64,000 nt of DNA, taken from Lithobates sylvaticus (taxonomy: Eukaryota; Chordata; Amphibia; Anura; Ranidae). Made by a program: the position numbers and the translations under genes. Shown piece by piece: positions 10,254 to 21,995 of the stretch. A model generated the notes under the pieces. It had not been told where the DNA came from. It saw nothing but the letters and a program-made list of their open reading frames with translations, and made no database searches. The stretch covers positions 645,691,854-645,755,853 of the forward strand of contig CM053026.1 in NCBI GenBank assembly GCA_028564925.1, read 5' to 3'. The first letter of the stretch is position 1. Each line of letters starts with the position of its first letter.

Positions 10254-11673
10254 TGTCACGTACCTGGTGGTGCGAGCCCGAGATTGCAGGGAGAGGCCTC
10301 CCTTGCGTCTCCCACTCCTGGTCCCCTGGTGTGGGAACAGGAGAGCCAGGAGTGAGGAGGAGCACGGGTGCCTGGCAGGATCAACAGACCGGTGGGAAGG
10401 AAACAGGTTAGCTGAGCTGGCGGGATCTCTGGAAAGCAGGCTCACAGGTAAACGGGATAGCAGAGCTGACAGGATCACTGGAAAGCAGGCTCACAGGTAA
10501 ACTGGATCGCAGAGCTGGCAGGATCGCTGGAAAGCAGGCTCACAGGTAAACCGGATAGCAGAGCTGGCAGGATCACAGGAAAGCAGGCTCACAGGTAAAC
10601 TGGATAGCAGAGCTGGCAGGATCACAGGAAAGCAGGCTCACAGGTAAACCGGATAGCAGAGCTGGCAGGATCACAGGAAAGCAGGCTCACAGGTAAACTG
10701 GATAGCAGAGCTGGCAGGATCACTGGAAAGCAGGCTCACAGGTAAACTGGATAGCAGAGCTGGCAGGATCACTGGAAAGCAGGCTCACAGGTAAACCGGA
10801 TAGCAGAGCTGGCAGGATCACAGGAAAGCAGGCTCACAGGTAAACTGGATAGCAGAGCTGGCAGGATCACAGGAAAGCAGGCTCACAGGTAAACTGGATA
10901 GCAGAGCTGGCAGGATCACAGGAAAGCAGGCTCACAGGTAAACCGGATAGCAGAGCTGGCAGGATCACAGGAAAGCAGGCTCACAGGTAAACTGGATAGC
11001 AGAGCTGACAGGAACGTGACAACGGCTTGGCAAGCAGGTTCACAGGTACACTTGGATAGCAGAGCTGACAGGAACTGGACAATGGCTTGGCGAACAGGTT
11101 CACAGGTAAGCTTGGATAGCAGAGCTGACAGGAACTGGACAATGGCTTGGCGAACAGGTTCACAGGTAAGCTTGGATAGCAGAGCTGACAGGAACTGGAC
11201 ACAGGAAACGGAACCACTGAATGGACTGGAACCAACAGGTGAACAGGATCGTTACAGAGGGCCAGACTGCAGACTGGACAAAGGCTAAACAAGGAACCAG
11301 AGTTCATCAAAGAAGTCAGGTAATGAATCTGAACTTAGAGCAAGGTACAATGGATCAGGCAGGAGGATGGTCACTGGAAGCCGGGTTCGGGTACAGGCAG
11401 AAAGCTGGATAGTCTTTATGGCAAGCCGGGTCAAAGGAACAGGTATCACAGGATCAGGTTTCTTTTACTACACCACAACGCTGTAGAGCAGACAGCAAAG
11501 ACCGTCTGCTCAAGTCAGGCTTAAATAGGCCGGCTGGTGCTAACTAGGGCGCGCGCCCGTCTCCCTGTGCGCGGTTGTGCACGTGCCCGCGCCCGGGCGC
11601 GCATGCGCATGCGCAATGGAATCTGAGGGCCAGGACGGCCCGGGTTTAGATTTCTGGCAGGATCTTCATGACA
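10254..11673 (-). repeat. 3' LTR of the chromovirus
   Basis: 1420 bp, TG...CA. It contains 12 units of a 49-bp minisatellite starting at 10436 and three longer 60-bp variant units (about 11020-11200). A TATTTAA box lies near 11521-11528 on the minus strand. Next to it, inside the element, a purine-rich run on the minus strand (complement of 11674-11690) fits the polypurine tract. Confidence 0.93.
10436..11023. repeat. 49-bp minisatellite in the 3' LTR, 12 units
   Basis: The phrase GCAGGCTCACAGGTAAAC recurs every 49 bp from 10436 to 10975. Units differ by a few bases (ACTGG or CCGG, CACAGG or CACTGG). The open frames across it on both strands are products of the repeat. Confidence 0.95.
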
Positions 11674-11679
11674 TTGCCC

Positions 11680-14600
11680 CCCTCCTAGGGGCAACCTCCG
11701 GGTGCCCCTCTGGGCAAATCTCTCAGGATGAGCTCTTTTGAAGGCTTGAACTAGACTCTTAGCATGGATATTACACTCGGGCTCCCAGGAATTCTCTTCA
11801 GGACCATATCCCTTCCATTTGATCAAGAACTGATTCTGATTTCTCCTCTTTCTAACATTTAGTATAGCCTCTACCTCATATTCTTCCTCGCCATCTACCA
11901 AGACTGGGTCCGGGGGTACAGTCCTTCTGTTGGAAAAGGGGTTGGAAGTGGAGGGCTTTAACAGAGAAACATGAAAGACTGGATGGACCTTGAGGGAATC
12001 AGGAAGTTCCAACTCATAGGCTACTTCATTAATCTTTCGTTTGACTGGAAAGGGACCTAAGAACTTAGGGCCCAGTTTTTTTGAGGGACAAGCCAACTTC
12101 AGATTCAAGGTGGAGAGCCACGCTGTGTCACCCGGTGCCAGTACCAATTCTCCACGCCTCTTTCGGTCAAAGACTGCTTTGTTATGTTCCTGGGTCCGGG
12201 CCATGGTGTCCTGCAGGAGTTGGTTATTGGAAGCAAAGAAATCAATCTTTTCCTGGACTGCGGGCACAGTACATTCAGGAAGAGAATTGGGCAGGAATGA
12301 AGGATGAAAGCCATAGTTGGCGAAGAAAGGTGTCTGTTGGGTGGCCGAGTGGATAGCATTGTTTAATGCAAACTCGGCAACTGGTAACAGGGAGATCCAA
12401 TCGTCTTGGGAGAAGGAAGAAAAGCATCGAAGATATTGTTCCAGGGTCTGATTGGTTCTTTCGGTCTGCCCATTGGTTTGAGGGTGATAAGCGGAAGAAA
12501 ACGATAGCTCAATGTTGAGGGCCTTGCAAAGTGATTTCCAGAACCGAGAGGTGAATTGTACCCCTCGGTCGGACACTATGTTGGCTGGTACCCCATGGAG
12601 TCTGATGACTTCTCGGATGAACACTTGTGCGGTTTCTGAGGCAGAAGGGGTGCCCTTCATGGGAACAAAGTGTGCCATTTTTGACAGACGATCAACTATC
12701 ACGAAGATCGTAGTGTGGTCCTCTGCTGGGGGCAGTTCCACAATGAAATCTATGGACAGCATTTTCCAGGGGCGATCTGGGACTGGTAATTGAGTAGGCC
12801 CCAGGCCTTGGTTCTGTGACTTTTGCTCCGAATACACACAGTACATGTTTCCACAAATTTCCTGCAGTCTTCCCTTAACTGGGGCCACCAGAAGGTACGT
12901 TGTACCAATTCAGTGGTTTTGGTGACACCAAAGTGTCCGGCAAGCTTGTGATCATGGCACAATTCCAGGACGGTTACCCGCAGACCCTCGGGAATGAAAA
13001 TCTTATCCCCATGCCACAATAGCCCATCCTTGGCCAGCAACCCAGGACCGGGAGTGGGTATGAGGCCACTGGAAGCCCGTCTGAGCTGGGACAGTAGGTC
13101 TTCCTGTAGCAGGAGAAAGTTTCCAGGGGCAAGGATAGTGTCTGGAGGGGAACCATCCTGGGATTTGTGATACATACGAGACAGAGCGTCCGGCTTCGCG
13201 TTTTTGGAACCCGGACAATATGTCACGTGAAAGGTAAAACGAGAGAAAAATAAGGCCCAACGGGCCTGTCTAGGTCTCAACCTCTTGGCAGTCTTCAAGT
13301 ACTCTAGATTTTTGTGATCTGTGAAGATCAGGATTGGGTGAGTAGCCCCTTCTAGCAGGTAACGCCATTCCTCGAGGGCGGTCTTTATGGCCAGTAATTC
13401 CCGATCCCCCACATCGTAGTTCTTCTCGGCTGGGGACAGTTTCCGTGAGAAAAATGCCACGGGGTATAGCAGGGCTTTGATGCCCTGTCTCTGGGACAGG
13501 ATGGCCCCTACAGCTATCTCTGAGGCATCCACTTCGAGGACAAAGGGCAGAGAAGGATCTGGATGCTTCAGGATAGGAGCTGAGGTAAAGAGCCCCTTGA
13601 GGGCCTTGAAGGCCCCTTGGGCCTCAGGGGACCAATGAAAACGGGTACTTTGTTTGGTGAGTTGAGTAATGGGTGCCACTATGGCCGAGAATCCCTTGAT
13701 GAATTTGCGATAAAAATTGGCAAAGCCAATGAATCGCTGGATCCCCTTTTTATCTGCGGGAACTGGCCAGTCCAGGATGGCTGAGATTTTCTGGGGGTCC
13801 ATCCGGATGCCTCTACTGGAGATGATCAAACCTAGGAAGGGTATGCTTTCTACCTCAAAGAGACATTTTTCTGCCTTGGCATAGAGGCCATGTTGCCGGA
13901 GACGGCCCAACACACTTTTAACATGTCCACGATGCAGCTCTAGGGAGGAAGAGAAAATTAGTATGTCATCAAGATAAACAACAGCAAAAACATCAAGGAA
14001 GTCCCGAAGCACATCATTTATGAAAGACTGGAAGGTAGCGGGGGCGTTACAGAGTCCGAACGGCATCACCAGGTACTCGAAGTGCCCAAATCGAGACCGA
14101 AATGCCGTCTTCCATTCGTCCCCATCCTTTATACGTATTAAATTGTATGCCCCTCTGAGGTCCAGTTTAGAAAAGATGGAGGCCGTGCCAAGCCTCTGAA
14201 ACAGTTCAGGTACCAGGGGAAGCGGGTAGCGATTTTTGACTGTGACCTCGTTTAGGGCACGGTAGTCCACACAGGGTCTGAGAGAATGGTCCTTCTTCTC
14301 TACGAAAAATATTCCTGCACCTGCAGGAGACGTAGACGGGCGGATAAACCCTTTTTTCAGGTTATCATCAATATAGTCCTTTAGTTTTCCCTGCTCCACC
14401 TCTGTTAACGGAAAAACCCTACCGAAGGGAATCTTGGCCCCGGGAAGGAGTTCAATGGGACAGTCATAGGGCCTATGGGGTGGCAGCACATCTGCCCTTC
14501 GTTTGCTGAACACATCCAGGTATGCATGGTAGACTTCAGGGATGGACTGACGTAGACCTGCCTCATTTTCGAGGCAGAGCAAAGCAGAGGGTCCTGCGGG

Positions 14601-16010
14601 GGCCAAGGAGCCGCAGGACCTTTGGCAGTAGGGAGAAGAGAAGGCCACCTCTCCTGTGGACCAGTTGATGACCGGGTTGTGTGCTTGCAGCCAGGGAATC
14701 CCTAGAATGACTGGAAACAAGGGAGAAGAAATTATATCCAAACATACCAGTTCTTGATGTGACTCTGAGATCACTGTGTGCAATGGGGCAGTCTCCTGAG
14801 TCACTGGGCCAGATTTGATGGTGGACCCATCCGCCAGGTGGACGGACAGGCCCTGTTCTCTTGGACGGAGAGGAATTCGATGCCCGGCAGCAAAAGCAGA
14901 GTCCATGAAGCAACTACAGGCACCAGAGTCAATGATAGCTGTGGTTTGTAGGGTCCTTCCTGAGAACTGGAAGGAAACAGAAAGGGCAAGATGAGATGAA
15001 ACCCCGGTCACAGGATCCACATAACTGGAGAGAATAGTGGGGAACTTACGAAGTTTAGCCGGGCAGTTCCGGACATAATGACCAGGCTCTCCACAATACA
15101 GGCACAGATTGTTGCTGCGGCGTCTCTGGCGTTCTGCTGGGGTGAGAGAAGGCCGCAGGAGTCCAAGTTGCATGGGTTCTGATGCTGAAGAGGCATGAGC
15201 AGGTTTAACAGGGGGAGCAGTGCGGAAGTGACTTGGACCCCTGGGAAGCATCCAGGTAGGTCTTGGGGACCCCAAGGTTCGTTCGGCCCTACGCTCCCGT
15301 AGGCGCCGGTCAATTTGGATGCTTAGGTCTATGAGGGAATTCAGGGTCTGAGGTACCCCCACTCTGGCGAGCTCGTCCTTGAGTGCGTCTGAGAGGCCCA
15401 TGCGGAATTGGTGACGGAGAGCAGCATCGTTCCAGTCGGTGTCGGCACCCCAATGCCTGAACTCAGCCACATAGTCCTCTGCTGGTCTTCGACCCTGTTG
15501 GAGAGAACGTAAGGTGGCCTCCGCAGTGGTTGAGAGTTGGGGGTCCTCATAAAGCTGCGCCATGGCATCAAAAAAGGTGGAGAGACTGGTCAATGCTGCA
15601 TCCTTTTGTTCCACGAGACGGTGGGCCCAGATTTGGGGATCCCCAGTCAGTAGGGCTACCACAAAACCCACCTTGGTGGTCTCTAGAGAAAAGGTCCTAG
15701 GTTGCAGGGCAAAATGGAGTTCACAGGAGTTACGGAAAGTTCTGAAGCTACCACGGGCACCCGTAAATTTCTCTGGAGTAGGTACCTTGGGCTCAGGTGG
15801 TAGCATCACTATAGTCTGGGTAGGTGCAGGCCCCGTTGGGGGTATTGCTGGGTGAGGAGTTCCTTGGGTACTGGATGGACCAGACAGGGCCAGTACCCGT
15901 TCCTCCAGCCGGGTGTACCCTTGCTGGAGGTTCTTCACCGCCTCGGTCAGACCTGCCAGGTGTTGGCATAGCCCCTCCATGGCGGGGGCTCCCTGCTCGG
16001 GCTCAGACAT
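11680..16010 (-). pseudogene. gag-pol coding region of the chromovirus (fossil)
   Basis: Starts at the ATG at 16010, only 13 bases after the 5' LTR. Gag residues about 300-316 hold the zinc knuckle CLYCGEPGHYVRNC. The protease has an IIDSGA active site near residue 360. The reverse transcriptase has VVYLDDILIF near 13960-13990. RNase H has VLEVDASEIAVGAIL near 13520. Integrase has a HHCC zinc finger (about 12830-12960), then D, D and E core motifs including VSDRGVQF and YHPQTNGQTER. The chromodomain (about 11760-11900, FLIKWKGYGPEENSWEP) is thought to steer insertion to modified chromatin. The order is that of chromoviruses. About one break is present. Confidence 0.92.
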
Positions 16011-16023
16011 GGCTGTCTGCTAC
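16011..16023 (-). promoter_or_regulatory. Primer-binding site, self-priming type
   Basis: On the minus strand the 13 bases between the 5' LTR and the gag ATG read GTAGCAGACAGCC. Their ten-base core AGCAGACAGC is the exact complement of GCTGTCTGCT, which lies about 30 bases after the TATA box, where the transcript should start (17355-17364). Tf1 and sushi-type elements are known to prime from their own RNA 5' end in this way. Confidence 0.7.
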
Positions 16024-17541
16024 TGTCACGTACCTGGTGGTGCGAGCCCGAGATTGCAGGGAGAGGCCTCCCTTGCATCTCCCACTCCTGGTCCCCTGGT
16101 GTGGGAACAGGAGAGCCAGGAGTGAGGAGGAGCACGGGTGCCTGGCAGGATCAACAGACCGGTGGGAAGGAAACAGGTTAGCTGAGCTGGCGGGATCTCT
16201 GGAAAGCAGGCTCACAGGTAAACGGGATAGCAGAGCTGGCAGGATCACAGGAAAGCAGGCTCACAGGTAAACTGGATAGCAGAGCTGGCAGGATCACAGG
16301 AAAGCAGGCTCACAGGTAAACCGGATAGCAGAGCTGGCAGGATCACAGGAAAGCAGGCTCACAGGTAAACTGGATAGCAGAGCTGGCAGGATCACTGGAA
16401 AGCAGGCTCACAGGTAAACTGGATAGCAGAGCTGGCAGGATCACAGGAAAGCAGGCTCACAGGTAAACTGGATAGCAGAGCTGGCAGGATCACAGGAAAG
16501 CAGGCTCACAGGTAAACTGGATAGCAGAGCTGGCAGGATCAATGGAAAGCAGGCTCACAGGTAAACCGGATAGCAGAGCTGGCAGGATCACAGGAAAGCA
16601 GGCTCACAGGTAAACTGGATAGCAGAGCTGGCAGGATCACTGGAAAGCAGGCTCACAGGTAAACCGGATAGCAGAGCTGGCAGGATCACAGGAAAGCAGG
16701 CTCACAGGTAAACTGGATAGCAGAGCTGGCAGGATCACAGGAAAGCAGGCTCACAGGTAAACTGGATAGCAGAGCTGGCAGGATCACAGGAAAGCAGGCT
16801 CACAGGTAAACCGGATAGCAGAGCTGGCAGGATCACAGGAAAGCAGGCTCACAGGTAAACTGGATAGCAGAGCTGACAGGAACTGGACAACGGCTTGGCA
16901 AGCAGGTTCACAGGTACACTTGGATAGCAGAGCTGACAGGAACTGGACAATGGCTTGGCGAACAGGTTCACAGGTAAGCTTGGATAGCAGAGCTGACAGG
17001 AACTGGACAATGGCTTGGCGAACAGGTTCACAGGTAAGCTTGGATAGCAGAGCTGACAGGAACTGGACACAGGAAACGGAACCACTGAATGGACTGGAAC
17101 CAACAGGTGAACAGGATCGTTACAGAGGGCCAGACTGCAGACTGGACAAAGGCTAAACAAGGAACCAGAGTTCATCAAAGAAGTCAGGTAATGAATCTGA
17201 ACTTAGAGCAAGGTACAATGGATCAGGCAGGAGGATGGTCACTGGAAGCCGGGGTCGGGTACAGGCAGAAAGCTGGATAGTCTTTATGGCAAGCCGGGTC
17301 AAAGGAACAGGTATCACAGGATCAGGTTTCTTTTACTACACCACAACGCTGTAGAGCAGACAGCAAAGACCGTCTGCTCAAGTCAGGCTTAAATAGGCCG
17401 GCTGGTGCTAACTAGGGCGCGCGCCCGTCTCCCTGTGCGCGGTTGTGCACGTGCCCGTGCCCGGGCGCGCATGCGCATGCGCAATGGAATCTGAGGGCCA
17501 GGACGGCCCGGGTTTAGATTTCTGGCAGGATCTTCATGACA
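16024..17541 (-). repeat. 5' LTR of the chromovirus
   Basis: 1518 bp, TG...CA. It carries 14 units of the 49-bp minisatellite (16206-16843 and on) against 12 in the other LTR. The 98-bp length difference equals exactly two units. The TATTTAA box is near 17389-17396 (minus strand) and the predicted transcript start near 17365. Outside the array only a handful of differences from the 3' LTR were noticed. Confidence 0.93.
17389..17397 (-). promoter_or_regulatory. TATA box of the chromovirus 5' LTR
   Basis: Minus-strand CCTATTTAAG inside the 5' LTR. The expected start 25-30 bases downstream falls at the segment complementary to the primer-binding site, which supports both calls. Confidence 0.6.
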
Positions 17542-18113
17542 ATGAGAGAATGTCCGTGATAGGCGGAACACTGCACACTGACTGCTGGGAAAAAAGTGTT
17601 CCTCCTATCACGGACGAGGAGGAGGAGGAGGCGCGGCTTTTAAATTTGTAATGGCGCCGTACACGCTGTGGGGGGGACAGAGCGGGACCTCATCGGCTGC
17701 ACGGACCCCGGACCCAGGACCCTGGACCCCGGACCCACGGACCCACAGACCCACAGACCCACAGATCGGCGGATCGGCGGATCGGCACAGGTAGGCTGCA
17801 ATGGGGACACGGGCTGCAATGGGGACACGGGGGTCTGTACAGGGGACATGCAGATGGGAATTGCTGACCCTTTTTCCACTTATAGTAGCTGCTGCATTGT
17901 TGCCCCTCGGCTTATACACGGGTCAATACGTTTCCCCATTTTTTTGTGGTGATTTAGGGGCCTCGGCTTATACTCGGGACGGCCTATACTCGAGTATATA
18001 CGGTAAGTTGGAGCAATCTAACAAACAGTATCCTAATGATGCAAATGCACCCTTGCTGTGCAAACTAAGGGAGGATCTCTGTGCCTTTTTACAATCATCC
18101 TTTGATCATTAGA

Positions 18114-18882
18114 TTAACCTACCTGGCGGTATGATTATATCAGATTTTTGCGTCTCAAAGTGGTACAATAATTTTGCATAGAAATTTGGCGTTTTATATA
18201 GTAGGCCTGTAATTCTTAGTAATAACACACTTAAATCTGTCCAAACAAGAATCTAGTAGACATCCCGGGTATGATGAAGTTTGAAACACAAAATCATAAC
18301 TTATAAAATAATAAATAAATATAAATAATTCTAAAAAAATAACAGTATAATAATAATAAAATTAATTTCCCCACAATTCACTATCGCTCAATTCTGCAAG
18401 TGTTCTAATTTACTATCGCTGTTTTCTAGCTGGTCTAAAACCACTTTTGACATAAAGGGACACTTTTTGGTTGCTATGGACAATCTCAAGTTTCCAGGCA
18501 GAAAGAACAGTATATATCATATAAAACTGCATGCAGGGCATTGGACAAAGCACTGGGGACAAAAGGGTTGTGAAATTATTTCATACAGTAATGTAATCTG
18601 TAAGATTACAGTGTACTGTATGTATTATGATTTTTCACTTTGCCGCTTGGCTCTGCCCCGTGCGACGCGATGCTCGCAGGGAACGGAGCCTGGCACACAG
18701 AGGCTTCTGGCAGAGGACATAGCCCGCGGACACATCGGGGGGACATTGCAGGATCCTGGGGACAAGGTAAGTACACCGCACCAGGATCCTGCAATGCAAT
18801 CCCGAGTGTGGCTCGGGGTTACCGCTAATGGTGCTGAAATTTAACCCCAAGCCACACTCGGGAAAACCATCAGGGAGGTTAA
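18114..18882. mobile_element. TTAA-bounded miniature element (piggyBac-like)
   Basis: Begins TTAACCTACCTGGCGGT and ends CATCAGGGAGGTTAA, so TTAA flanks imperfect inverted ends. TTAA duplication is the hallmark of piggyBac transposition. Removing it rejoins L1 coding sequence with one TTAA. No transposase inside. A second partial copy lies inverted at 9252-9930. Confidence 0.8.
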
Positions 18883-19653
18883 GAAACGTTGCTTAACCTG
18901 GTACTCAACAGGCAACAGGCTTGGCGCGTTATTAGCTCAACAGGTCAAATGCAAATCGGCCTTATCTAGGATTCCATTCATGCACACCACACAAGGTCAC
19001 AGAGTCAGCAACCCTAAAGATATTGCTAATTGTTTAAGTGAATTCTACTCTAACTATATAACCTTAACCAATCCACCAATGAACCTGCAAACACCTTAAC
19101 CCAAATAAATCAATTTATAAACCCTATTCAGCTGCCAACTATTACTCCTGCCCAAAAATTAGAACTTAACAAACCATTTCTGGAAGAGGAGGTCCTAGAT
19201 GCGATCCTCCTGCTCCCTCTCTATAAAGCTCCTCTATTCGCAACAATTCTTAGTCCCCACCTTTGTCAGACATTAACCCACTTTGGAGATACATGGGAAA
19301 TTTCCAAAGAATCTCTTGGGGAGGTGATTATTACCATACCCAAACTGGGCAAATCACCAGCAGATCCCACCAACTACAGACCTCTCTCCCTCCTCAACAC
19401 AGACCTTAAGATCTACGCGAAAATACTTGCCATCCTCCTTTCACACCATATCCCGCACTTAATCCACCCAGACGAAGTTGGTTTTGTCCCACAGAAGCAG
19501 GCCCCAGATGACACCAGATGGTTTATTAACCTCATTCAATGGGCAGAACATCACCGAACACCTTCTCTGCTCCTTTCTTTGCACAAAGAGAAGGAATTCA
19601 GTAGAGTGCACTGGTTGTATCTCAAAGAAGTACTGTGAAAATATGGTCTACAG

Positions 19654-19810
19654 AAGGGGTAGGCAACCTCAGCCCTCCAGCTGTGGTGAAACTACAAATC
19701 CCATCATGCCTCTGCCTCTAGGAGTCATGCCTGTGATTGTTAGGGTCTCGCAATGTCTCGTGGGACTTGTAGTTTCAAAACAGCTGGAGGGTCGAGGTTG
19801 CCTACCCCTG
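19654..19810. mobile_element. hAT miniature element in the L1
   Basis: A 157-bp near-palindrome beginning AAGGGGTAGGCAACC and ending GGTTGCCTACCCCTG, flanked by 8-bp duplications GTCTACAG (19646-19653) and GCCTACAG (19811-19818) with one mismatch. Eight-base duplications and CAGGGGT-type ends are typical for hAT. The two arms also carry ACTACAAATCCCATCATGCC and its partner. Confidence 0.85.
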
Positions 19811-21995
19811 GCCTACAGGGTACTTTTGCCTCAGACATCTTAAGCTTATGTTCCTCCTCCTCAGCCAGGGTTAGGACCTCCGCCATCACCTCAGCCCCTT
19901 GTAGCATTACCAATGTCACGAGACAGGGGTGTCCACTCTCACCACTCATCTTTTCCCTTGTGATGAAGCCACTTGCTGAAGCGATCAGGTCACACCCTCT
20001 CATATCAGGCATACAAATAGGCAGTGTTGCCCACAGAATAGGACTTTATGCTGATGATGTTATAGTTGCTCTCATAAACCTGACCCAATCCTTGTCAGCC
20101 CTTGTTAAACTTCTCACTTTATTTGGATAAGTATATATATAAAGTAAACTGCTCAAAATCCTGCATGCTAGGCATATACCTTAACTCCCAAATGAAACAA
20201 GCTATATCTGGCTTGTCTCCTTTACCTTGTGCTCCAGCCTCAGCATTAACATATCTAGATATTCAGTTGGTGGTTCCCTCAACTAATTTAGTGCGCTTTA
20301 ACTTTGACTGCGCTTTAACTTTGAAAAACTGATCAAGAAACTGCAAGACTTGTGCCTCGGCTTATGCTCTATAAAAGCCTCATGGGCTGTAAAGATTGCT
20401 TTAACGAAAATCTTTTTCATGCCCCACATTTTATATCTATTCCCAAACCATCCTTACTATATTTCTGCAAAACCAACTTGACATGCTTCAGTGGATCCTT
20501 AACACCTTCCTATGGAATGGCGAACACCACAGAGTCAGTTGCTCCATTCTATACGCTTTTCCAAATTCAGCTGAACTTGGGGTCCTAGAGATCAAACAAT
20601 ACCATAAGGCTATTCTATTGGACCAACTCAAAAGGTGGTGGTCCCCATCACCTCACCACTTATGGTCACAAATTGAGGAGGTCTCTAGTGGATGTCCCCC
20701 CAAACAACTCTTGGCAGCAAAATGGCTCCAACTAAAGCCACCATGTACCTATCTAAGCATGGTGAATGCGGCAATTAATGTGTGGGGATTCATTCTACAA
20801 ACATCCAAAGGTCTCCCTAAAGTTCTTATACCCTCATTACCTTTAGCTACATTAAATCTTCTGTTTCAGGATCTAAAGATTGACCCATGGGTCTCCCAGG
20901 AGTTCACACCATTGGAGACCTGTTTGAAAACAACCAGCTCTCCTCCTTCCAAGCACTACAAACAAAAGCAAATATTGTCCATCGAGAGTTCTACAAATAT
21001 TTACGTATTCGGTAGTCAACCTCCACCCTCCGTCAAGATCTCATACATGTATATGAACGTCCCTCCCTGTCACGCAAAGGGATCTCACATATATAACATA
21101 TATAGGATACTAACTACCAAGCCAACCACACAGAAGCTACCAACGATGGAACAATAGGAACACTTCACAGTGGATAATGACGCATAGCATTAGGCAATCA
21201 AACACCTGCTTAAATACTCTTAAATGTCTTAGCTATCTCATCTATATTCAACCCACTCTAACCTATGCTGGAGGAACTGTGGCCTTGCAGGCTCAGCCAC
21301 CCACATCTGGTGGTCTTGCTCAACTCTAGCAACATTTTGGAACAAAGTACAAGTCTTAGTCCTCCTGATCACTAGGATAAACTCTAACCTTACTCCCCAA
21401 TTGGCCTTGCTGGGATTGGGGCTCGATACATTGCCAGTGCAATACTACCCTATAATAACAGTCGCGGCACAACTAGCCAGTGCACGAAACGGAAAAAATT
21501 CTGAAGCATCGACAGCGCAACAGATGAATAACTGTATGTGGTAGATAATACATCCCCAATTCTTGTCTATACACTTATGTTGATAATCTCTCACGATAAC
21601 AGTCAATCCCACACAACACCCAGACATCTATACATACACACCTAGTTATACTTGTCCCTTATTCATACTTGGCATTTAACCTTTGTTTCCTATCATTTGC
21701 TCCTACTTAATTGATAATGTTTGTTATGTGCCCCCATTGGCCCTAGATGCTTGTGCACACTATCTGTGCATACCTTGGAATAGAAGTGCACAGGTTTGCT
21801 ACATAAAATTGCATTTCAGGCAACATAGTCATAGCATCTAACCTTGATGCATACATGTCACTTGAAACGTTCTGGTTACAATGATTTTGTAGTGCTCTTC
21901 ATTTTACCGTACAACCGTGAATTGTTGAACATTATATCTCTGTGCAACCTTTCTTCTTTCAATAAAATTAAGTTTTAAAGAAAAAGAAAAAAAAA

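Larger units (their letters stand above)
10254..17541 (-). mobile_element. Ty3/gypsy chromovirus, Tf1/sushi-like, complete-looking fossil
   Basis: A 7.3-kb LTR retrotransposon on the minus strand. Both LTRs begin TG and end CA, and the five bases ATGAG flank it on both sides (10249-10253 and 17542-17546), the 5-bp duplication usual for Ty3/gypsy. Internal parts in order: gag with a CCHC knuckle, aspartic protease, reverse transcriptase, RNase H, integrase and a C-terminal chromodomain. It looks nearly whole, with about one break in the coding region. The LTRs are almost identical outside a minisatellite, so insertion was recent. No envelope gene was seen. Confidence 0.93.
10001..18005. mobile_element. 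Terminal-inverted-repeat DNA element TACCGTATATACTCG, split by a chromovirus
   Basis: The left end TACCGTATATACTCGA with CTCGGCTTATATTCGAG and the right end ACTCGAGTATATACGGTA are inverse. A TA at each edge could be the target duplication, as for mariner-type elements. Both ends repeat the GCTTAT-ACTCG motif internally. After removing the inserted chromovirus (10254-17541) only about 0.7 kb remains, including a CpG-rich stretch and short tandem repeats (CGGATCGGCGGATCGGCGGATCGG region near 17770), so it is non-autonomous. Confidence 0.65.
18006..21995 (+). mobile_element. L1 LINE ORF2 (reverse transcriptase) and 3' end
   Basis: Decayed L1 ORF2. Before the TTAA element a frame reads CKLREDLCAFLQSSFDH. 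After it the frame resumes with KRCLTWYSTGNRLA. The reverse transcriptase shows IPKLGKSPADPTNYRPLSLL (19340-19400), HPDEVGFVP, then RQGCPLSPLIF and the catalytic LYADDVIVAL near 20044-20073. A C-terminal cysteine-histidine motif (CWRNCGLAGSATHIWWSC, near 21265-21320) matches the L1 knuckle. AATAAA at 21961 and an A-rich tail ending at 21995 mark the 3' end. Several stops and shifts make it dead. Insertions inside it: 18114-18882 and 19654-19810. Confidence 0.85.

Noticed and set aside
10436-11023. Regular 49-bp direct repeats resembling a CRISPR array
   Set aside because: Units are contiguous and near-identical along their whole length with no unique spacers, they lie in an LTR, and the same array recurs in the other LTR. 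It is a minisatellite.
10981-11310. Cys/Ser-rich protein-like frame with repeated SSCQLCYPSLPV units, also at 16849-17178
   Set aside because: It is a translation of the LTR minisatellite on the strand and in the frame without stops. It has no start context or family.
12041-15855. Several plus-strand frames across the chromovirus
   Set aside because: Antisense shadows of the gag-pol region on the minus strand.
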